Assembly (NCBI RefSeq): GCF_963676475.1
Contig: NZ_OY781106.1
Coordinates: 1,612,001 to 1,676,000, forward strand
Reading direction: 5' to 3'
DNA: 64,000 nucleotides
DNA from: an uncultured Celeribacter sp.
Lineage (GTDB): Bacteria > Pseudomonadota > Alphaproteobacteria > Rhodobacterales > Rhodobacteraceae
The notes under the pieces are model-generated. The model was not told where the DNA came from and did no database searches. It saw only the letters and a list, made by a program, of their open reading frames with translations. Position numbers and translations under genes: made by a program. Positions 59,578 through 64,000 of this stretch are shown here, piece by piece. Every line of letters starts with the position of its first letter. The first letter of the stretch is position 1.

Positions 59578-60504
59578 ATGATCCTTTGCGCCGGTGAAGC
59601 CCTGATCGACATGTTGCCTCGCACTTCGACTCTGGGCGAAGACGCCTATGCGCCCTACGCGGGCGGGGCCGTGTTCAACACCGCTGTGGCCTTGGGGCGG
59701 CTTGGCGCGGATGTGGGCTTTTTCTCCGGGTTCTCTGAGGATTTCTTTGGCGATCTTTTGAAGGCCAAACTCGCCGAGAGCCATGTGAACACCTCTCTGG
59801 CCGTCACAACCGACCGCCCTTGCACCATCGCTTTCGTCAAACTTGTCGATGGCCATGCGACCTATGCTTTCTACGATGAAAACACCGCCGGACGGATGCT
59901 GACGGAGGCGGACCTGCCCGCCCTTCCCGACACTGTAGACGCGCTGTTCTGCGGCGGTATTTCTTTGCCTGTCGAACCCTGTGGCGCGGCCTATGAAGCC
60001 CTGTTTGTTCAGGCCGCCGCCACGCGCGTTACCATGATGGATCCGAACATTCGGCCCGGATTTATCCGCGATGAGGCCCGTTATCGTGCACGATTGGAAC
60101 ATATGCTGGCGCATGCCGATATTGTGAAACTCTCCGACGAGGACCTCATATGGCTGATGGGAGAGGGTGACATCGACTCCCATATTTCCTCGCTTTTGGG
60201 CATGGGGGTGAAACTTGTCTGCCTCACCATGGGCGCCGAGGGCGTCAAAGGCATCACGGCGCGCGGCACCACCCATGTGGCAAGCACCCGCGTCGAAGTG
60301 GTCGACACGGTCGGCGCCGGTGACACGTTCAACGCGGGGCTTTTGGCGGGGTTGCAACGGGCAGGAAAATTGACCAAAGACACGATTGCTGCGCTGGATG
60401 ACGAGACGCTGCGCGCCGCTCTCACTTTGGGGGCACAGGCGGCGGCGGTCACCGTGTCCCGCGCGGGCGCAAATCCGCCCTGGCAACATGAACTGGCAAC
60501 ATGA
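59578..60504 (+). CDS. PfkB-family carbohydrate kinase
   Basis: The 308-residue protein has an N-terminal GEALIDMLP, the sugar-site GGAVFNTAVALGRLGADVGF and the PfkB signature VDTVGAGDTFNAGLL with the catalytic Asp (about residue 243-257). It is most like fructokinases. The ATG at 59578 is preceded by GGAGGAAGAG; an in-frame ATG at 59566 lies inside that site. A 13-nt tandem duplication at its 3' end has changed the last residues and the stop. Confidence 0.92.
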   Translation: MILCAGEALIDMLPRTSTLGEDAYAPYAGGAVFNTAVALGRLGADVGFFSGFSEDFFGDLLKAKLAESHVNTSLAVTTDRPCTIAFVKLVDGHATYAFYDENTAGRMLTEADLPALPDTVDALFCGGISLPVEPCGAAYEALFVQAAATRVTMMDPNIRPGFIRDEARYRARLEHMLAHADIVKLSDEDLIWLMGEGDIDSHISSLLGMGVKLVCLTMGAEGVKGITARGTTHVASTRVEVVDTVGAGDTFNAGLLAGLQRAGKLTKDTIAALDDETLRAALTLGAQAAAVTVSRAGANPPWQHELAT

Positions 60505-60505
60505 A
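60480..60505 (+). repeat. 13-nt perfect tandem duplication at the 3' end of the PfkB gene
   Basis: CTGGCAACATGAA occurs twice in direct tandem (60480-60492 and 60493-60505). The second copy shifts the frame and gives the present stop TGA at 60502-60504. With one copy removed, the gene would end ELETLS with a TGA at 60521-60523 overlapping the GTG start of dtd (GTGA). Confidence 0.95.
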
Positions 60506-60519
60506 TTGGAGACCCTGTC

Positions 60520-60960
60520 GTGAGAGCCCTCATCCAACGCATTTCAGAAGCCGCCGTGCGCGTCGACGGCGCGACGGTCGGCCAAAGCGGCCCCGGCCTT
60601 TTGGTTCTGGTCTGCGCCATGCGCGGCGACACCGAGGCGCAGGCGGATAAATTGGCCGCGAAAATCGCCAAGCTGCGGATTTTTCAGGATGATGCGGGCA
60701 AGATGAACCTCTCCGTGCGCGACATCGGCGGCACCGCTCTGGTCGTCAGCCAGTTCACGCTCGCCGCCGAGACCAAGGGCAATCGCCCCGGCTTTTCCAC
60801 CGCCGCCGCCCCGGACGAGGGCAAGGCGCTTTACGACTATTTCACCGACCGTCTGGTGGCTGAGGGCGTGCCGTCTGAAAAAGGCATCTTTGGCGCGGAT
60901 ATGAAAGTCTCGCTGATCAATGATGGGCCGATCACGATCTGGCTCGACACGGAAGCCTGA
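60520..60960 (+). CDS. dtd: D-aminoacyl-tRNA deacylase
   Basis: The 146-residue protein starts at GTG 60520 with GGAGA upstream. DTD motifs are MRALIQRISEAAVRVDG, VVSQFTLAAETKGNRPGFSTAA (the SQFTL motif) and the C-terminal SLINDGPITIWLDT, which corresponds to the Gly-cisPro motif (here GP-I/T). It removes D-amino acids from mischarged tRNAs. It precedes the t6A genes. Confidence 0.95.
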   Translation: MRALIQRISEAAVRVDGATVGQSGPGLLVLVCAMRGDTEAQADKLAAKIAKLRIFQDDAGKMNLSVRDIGGTALVVSQFTLAAETKGNRPGFSTAAAPDEGKALYDYFTDRLVAEGVPSEKGIFGADMKVSLINDGPITIWLDTEA

Positions 60961-61033
60961 TCACCCAGTACGCCTCCCCCATGGACCTTTGCCGCGCTTT
61001 GTCCTAAATCGCCTGCAAAGAAAGGGCTCATCC

Positions 61034-61495
61034 GTGGCGCAGACACTCGTCAAACAAATCGCATCCGAAGAGGACACGGCGCAGATCGCCTCTGCGCTGG
61101 CCGGTCTCTTGAGCCCGGGCGATGTCGTGCTTTTGGATGGCGCCTTGGCGGCGGGCAAGACGTTTTTCACCCGTGCCTTGGTCCGCGCTCTGGGGTCAGA
61201 CGAGGCGGTGACCAGCCCGACCTACACGATTGCCAATATCTACGAGACGCCCAAAGGGCCGGTTCTTCATGTCGACGCCTATCGTTTGAAAGGTGCGCAG
61301 GAGTTCTATCACCTTGGTTTGGAAGAGTATTTCGACACCGGGGTTTCCGTGATCGAATGGGGCGAACGGATTGCCGACTATTTCGATGCGCCGCTGTCGA
61401 TCCGCATCGGCTTTGGGGATCACGAGACAGAGCGACAGGTGACATTCACCGCAGAGGCGCCGCGCTGGAGGCCAGTTTTGGAGGCGCTCACATGA
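61034..61495 (+). CDS. tsaE: t6A biosynthesis ATPase TsaE
   Basis: The 153-residue protein has a Walker A loop GALAAGKTFFTRALV, the SPTYTIANIYE switch region, LHVDAYRLKG and the VIEWGERI motif of TsaE. It drives the TsaBDE cycle of threonylcarbamoyl transfer to tRNA A37. The GTG at 61034 with AAGG upstream is chosen; no in-frame ATG fits the family start. Its stop overlaps the tsaB start (ATGA). Confidence 0.93.
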   Translation: MAQTLVKQIASEEDTAQIASALAGLLSPGDVVLLDGALAAGKTFFTRALVRALGSDEAVTSPTYTIANIYETPKGPVLHVDAYRLKGAQEFYHLGLEEYFDTGVSVIEWGERIADYFDAPLSIRIGFGDHETERQVTFTAEAPRWRPVLEALT

Positions 61496-62094
61496 CGATA
61501 ACCCTGCTCATTCAGGCCTCGAACGGCGTGCCTGCGCTGGCTTTGGGACGCGGCTCTGAGATCGTCTTCGACTCGTCGCAAGATGAGACGCTGAGCGGAT
61601 CGCGCGACTATCGCATGCTGTTGGAAACCGGGCTTGAGGCCTGTGGCGGCGCCATGTCAGACCTGAGCCTCATCGCCTGTGACATCGGCCCCGGCGGTTT
61701 GGGCGTCACGCGCACGGCCGCGGCCTTTGCCAATGCGCTTGGATTTGCGCGGGGCATTCCGGTTCTGTCCCTTCCGGCGTTCGAGCTTTTGGGCGCAGAT
61801 GTGAGCAACGACAAACCGGTCGCGATCCTGCGCCGCGCAGCGCGTCCGCATGTCCATTTCGGGATTTTCCGCGATGGTAAACTTGCACATTACGAACATT
61901 GCCTTGAGAAATCTGCCTTAGATCAGCTTTCAAATTTAAACGATTACGATCTTGCCGGGAATATCGAGGTGGAGGGCCACGGTGCGCCTGTCACAAATAT
62001 GGCGGCCATGAAAACGATGCTCGAACGGGCTTTGGACGCCGAAACTCCCGGCCCGGAAGCCCGCGCTTATCCCATTGTCGAGGTGCTCGAATGA
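61492..62094 (+). CDS. tsaB: t6A biosynthesis protein TsaB
   Basis: The 200-residue protein is an ASKHA-fold TsaB: LLIQASNGVPALALG at the start, DYRMLLETGL, and CDIGPGGLGVTRTAAAFANALGFARGIPV. It forms the heterodimer with TsaD. It overlaps tsaE by 4 nt and tsaC by 4 nt. A GNAT (rimI) gene is often found next to tsaB in other bacteria but is replaced here by tsaC. Confidence 0.92.
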   Translation: MTITLLIQASNGVPALALGRGSEIVFDSSQDETLSGSRDYRMLLETGLEACGGAMSDLSLIACDIGPGGLGVTRTAAAFANALGFARGIPVLSLPAFELLGADVSNDKPVAILRRAARPHVHFGIFRDGKLAHYEHCLEKSALDQLSNLNDYDLAGNIEVEGHGAPVTNMAAMKTMLERALDAETPGPEARAYPIVEVLE

Positions 62095-62684
62095 CACCCT
62101 CCTCCGATCAGACCGCCGAAGTGCTCGGGTCCGGTGGCGTGGTACTTTTGCCCACGGATACCGTGCTTGGCCTCGCCGCCTCGCCCGCACATGCGCAGGC
62201 GATTGAGAAGATTTACACACTTAAACAACGTCCCCGCGACAAGAACCTGCCGATCATGGTGGCAGGTGCCGACCAGATCGCAAGCCTTGGCGCGGTGCTC
62301 TCTGAGAGCGCTTTGAAACTCCTCGCAAGCGCTTACGTGCCCGGCGCGCTGACGCTGGTTCTGGCGCTCGATCCGCTGCTGGTGCCCGCGTGGCTCATCG
62401 GGCGCAGGGAGATCGCAGTGCGTATTCCGAACAATGTTCTATTGCTCGAAGCGCTTGAAAAATCAGGACCTTTGATGGTCACCTCGGCCAACCGCTCCGG
62501 CGCCGAGCCGCCCGCGACGACGACGGAGGCCGCAGAGCAATTGTTTGGCACGCCCGATCTTATCGTGCCGGGCAAAGGCGCGGCCCCTGCCCCCTCGACC
62601 ATCGTCGATTGTACCCAAGACCCGGTCGTCATTCTGCGTCATGGCGTGGTGTCAGAGGCAGATATTCACGAGGTGCTGGCATGA
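62091..62684 (+). CDS. tsaC: Threonylcarbamoyl-AMP synthase TsaC
   Basis: The 197-residue protein has the YrdC/Sua5 pattern: VVLLPTDTVLGLAA, IYTLKQRPRDKNLPIMV with the K-x-R of the active site, VPGALTLVLAL, and VTSANRSGAEPP. It makes threonylcarbamoyl-AMP from threonine, bicarbonate and ATP. It is the short TsaC form without a Sua5 C-terminal domain. It overlaps both neighbours by 4 nt. Confidence 0.93.
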   Translation: MTPSSDQTAEVLGSGGVVLLPTDTVLGLAASPAHAQAIEKIYTLKQRPRDKNLPIMVAGADQIASLGAVLSESALKLLASAYVPGALTLVLALDPLLVPAWLIGRREIAVRIPNNVLLLEALEKSGPLMVTSANRSGAEPPATTTEAAEQLFGTPDLIVPGKGAAPAPSTIVDCTQDPVVILRHGVVSEADIHEVLA

Positions 62685-63673
62685 GCGAATTGATCCTTGG
62701 CATCGAGACCTCTTGCGACGACACCTCTATCGCTTTGGTGGACCGCACGGGCCATGTCGCCGCGATCCAGACCGTGTCGCAATTCGAAATTCACGAGGCC
62801 TTTGGCGGGGTCTACCCGGAGCTGGCGTCCCGCGCGCATCTTGAAGCCATTCTTCCAACGATTCAATCGGTTATGGACGAGGCTTCGGTCAAACCTCACG
62901 ACCTGACCGCCATCGGCGTGACCCGTGGCCCCGGTCTGATCGGCTCGCTTTTGGTCGGGCTGTCGACGGCGGAGGCGCTGTCGATGGGATGGGGTGTGCC
63001 GGCTTACGGTGTGAACCATTTGCGCGGGCATATCCGGTCGGTGGCGCTTGAGAGCGGCAAGACCGAATTTCCCGCCGTAATCATGCTGGTGTCTGGCGGG
63101 CATACGTTGCTTGCCGAGTTGAAAGACGCCTGGTCCTATCGCCTGCTCGGCTCGACACGGGATGACTCTGTGGGCGAAAGCTATGACAAGGTCGCCCGTA
63201 TGCTGAACCTCGGGATGCCTGGCGGTCCGGCGATTGATAAGGCGGCAAAGGCGGGCGCCCCCGTCTTGCGCCTGCCGCGTCCGATGAAGAATGACGCTTA
63301 TGAGTTCTCGTTTTCCGGGCTGAAATCCTCTGTCGCGCGGCATATCGAAAAGCACCCGGAGGTCTCGGCCGAGGATATGTCGGCCTCCTTCGTGGCGGCC
63401 TGCATGGATGTTTTGACGGCCAAGGCGGATCGGGCTTTGGCGGAGTGCAAACCGAAGTCTCTGGTCATTGTCGGGGGTGTCGCCGCATCGCCGCAACTGC
63501 GTGAGGCTATGGGGAATGTGGCCGCGAAACATGGCGTCGAGCTGTGCCTTCCGCCGATGAAATGGGCGACGGACAATGCGGCGATGATCGCCATGGCGAC
63601 ATGGGATTATGTTGAGCGCGGATTGCAGCCGGAATTGATGCCGAAGCCGAACTTGAGTCTGGAAACGCCTTAA
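62681..63673 (+). CDS. tsaD: tRNA t6A threonylcarbamoyltransferase TsaD
   Basis: The 330-residue protein has the ASKHA/Kae1 motifs: LILGIETSCDDTSIALVD, the metal-binding HLRGHIRSVALE, LVSGGHTLL, YDKVARMLNLGMPGGPAIDKAA and VGGVAASPQLR, with a final Asp in KWATDNAAMIAMATW. It transfers the threonylcarbamoyl group to A37 of ANN-decoding tRNAs. It ends the four-gene tsa run and converges with the protease gene, sharing 4 nt at the stops. Confidence 0.96.
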   Translation: MSELILGIETSCDDTSIALVDRTGHVAAIQTVSQFEIHEAFGGVYPELASRAHLEAILPTIQSVMDEASVKPHDLTAIGVTRGPGLIGSLLVGLSTAEALSMGWGVPAYGVNHLRGHIRSVALESGKTEFPAVIMLVSGGHTLLAELKDAWSYRLLGSTRDDSVGESYDKVARMLNLGMPGGPAIDKAAKAGAPVLRLPRPMKNDAYEFSFSGLKSSVARHIEKHPEVSAEDMSASFVAACMDVLTAKADRALAECKPKSLVIVGGVAASPQLREAMGNVAAKHGVELCLPPMKWATDNAAMIAMATWDYVERGLQPELMPKPNLSLETP

Positions 63674-64000
63674 AAACTAAAGCCGGGCAGCCCGTCCAAC
63701 GTCGCCTTCAAAGCCTCACCCCATCCCGTTGAAATCTCATGATAATACGGGTCGTCCGCCGTAATGCGGCGCTGAAAGGCGACCTTGTAGGCATCTTTTT
63801 CGATGACCTGAAGATCGAAGGGCAAGCCCACGGAGAGGTTGGCTTTGACCGTGCTGTCAAAGGAAACGAGCATCAGTTTGACGGCCTCTTCAAAGGACAT
63901 CTGCGGATCGTAAGCCCGCACCAGAATGGGCTTGCCGTATTTGGTCTCGCCGATCTGGAAAAACGGCGTTTCAGCGCCCGCCTCGATGAAATTGCCCTCA
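63670..64000 (-). CDS. Proteasome-type protease (COG3484 family), C-terminal part
   Basis: The frame is open from the window edge and ends at 63670, so only the C-terminal 109 residues are seen. EGNFIEAGAETPFFQIGETKYGKPILVR and the following DPQMSFEEAVKLMLVSFDSTVKANLSVG, PFDLQVIEKDAY segments (given by key residues) match the predicted proteasome-type protease family related to HslV-like Ntn hydrolases. The catalytic N-terminal region lies outside the window. Confidence 0.8.
   Translation of the reverse strand, partial: EGNFIEAGAETPFFQIGETKYGKPILVRAYDPQMSFEEAVKLMLVSFDSTVKANLSVGLPFDLQVIEKDAYKVAFQRRITADDPYYHEISTGWGEALKATLDGLPGFSF

Overview
The window looks like a chromosome segment of a marine-type alphaproteobacterium of the Rhodobacteraceae (Roseobacter group). 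The DNA is GC-rich. Family-typical genes include a TRAP transporter, a YdcH (DUF465) protein, a DUF1127 protein, a DUF2927 lipoprotein, gatC-gatA, and a ribN-type riboflavin transporter behind an FMN riboswitch. The assignment rests on gene content only.

Region 1 (1-7.4 kb). The left edge holds a mobilisation pair (a relaxase running off the window and a MobC-like partner) and the broken tail of an ABC exporter ATPase. A catabolic cluster on the minus strand follows: HpcH/HpaI aldolase, TRAP dctQ-dctM-dctP and a nitrilase-family amidase. A LysR gene is divergent from it, with a 12-bp inverted repeat between them.

Region 2 (7.4-17.9 kb). This is an accessory region with much IS damage. A polyamine-type ABC transporter is reduced to two fragments, cut by an IS3-family element, next to fused IS66 and IS481 remnants. 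A small cargo block follows: a ribbon-helix-helix protein, an unknown helical protein, a protein with Cys/His repeats and a GIY-YIG-like domain, and a soluble FtsH-like AAA+/M41 protease. An excisionase-like gene and a tyrosine integrase come next. The integrase is interrupted by an in-frame TAG and lies beside the 3' end of tRNA-Val(UAC), the likely attachment site. A second IS3-family element lies just upstream of the tRNA promoter.

Region 3 (17.9-41 kb). Mostly core genes: a secreted nuclease, DMT and LysE transporters with an ArgP-like regulator, yebC, an SLC13/RCK transporter, a YmdB-like phosphoesterase, 5-formyl-THF cyclo-ligase, mgtE, guanine and 8-oxoguanine deaminases flanking twin CAP-domain proteins, an inositol-monophosphatase family enzyme, an XRE regulator, a quinone oxidoreductase, a yjaB-like acetyltransferase, a Bax-inhibitor-1 protein and rpmG.

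Region 4 (41-53 kb). FMN riboswitch and ribN, a DUF533 protein, RNase P RNA, an AmpD-like amidase, gatC-gatA, a ceramidase-like protein, an ECF sigma factor with two membrane partners, an EF-hand protein, tadA, ompW with a perfect FNR-type box, and a pseudouridine synthase with a long basic disordered tail.

Region 5 (53-64 kb). An envelope-stress-like cluster (28-aa membrane peptide, XpaC-like, TelA, DUF2927, SPFH-GYF, zinc-ribbon membrane protein). A PfkB kinase, dtd and a complete run of the four bacterial t6A genes tsaE-tsaB-tsaC-tsaD follow. The window ends inside a proteasome-type protease gene.
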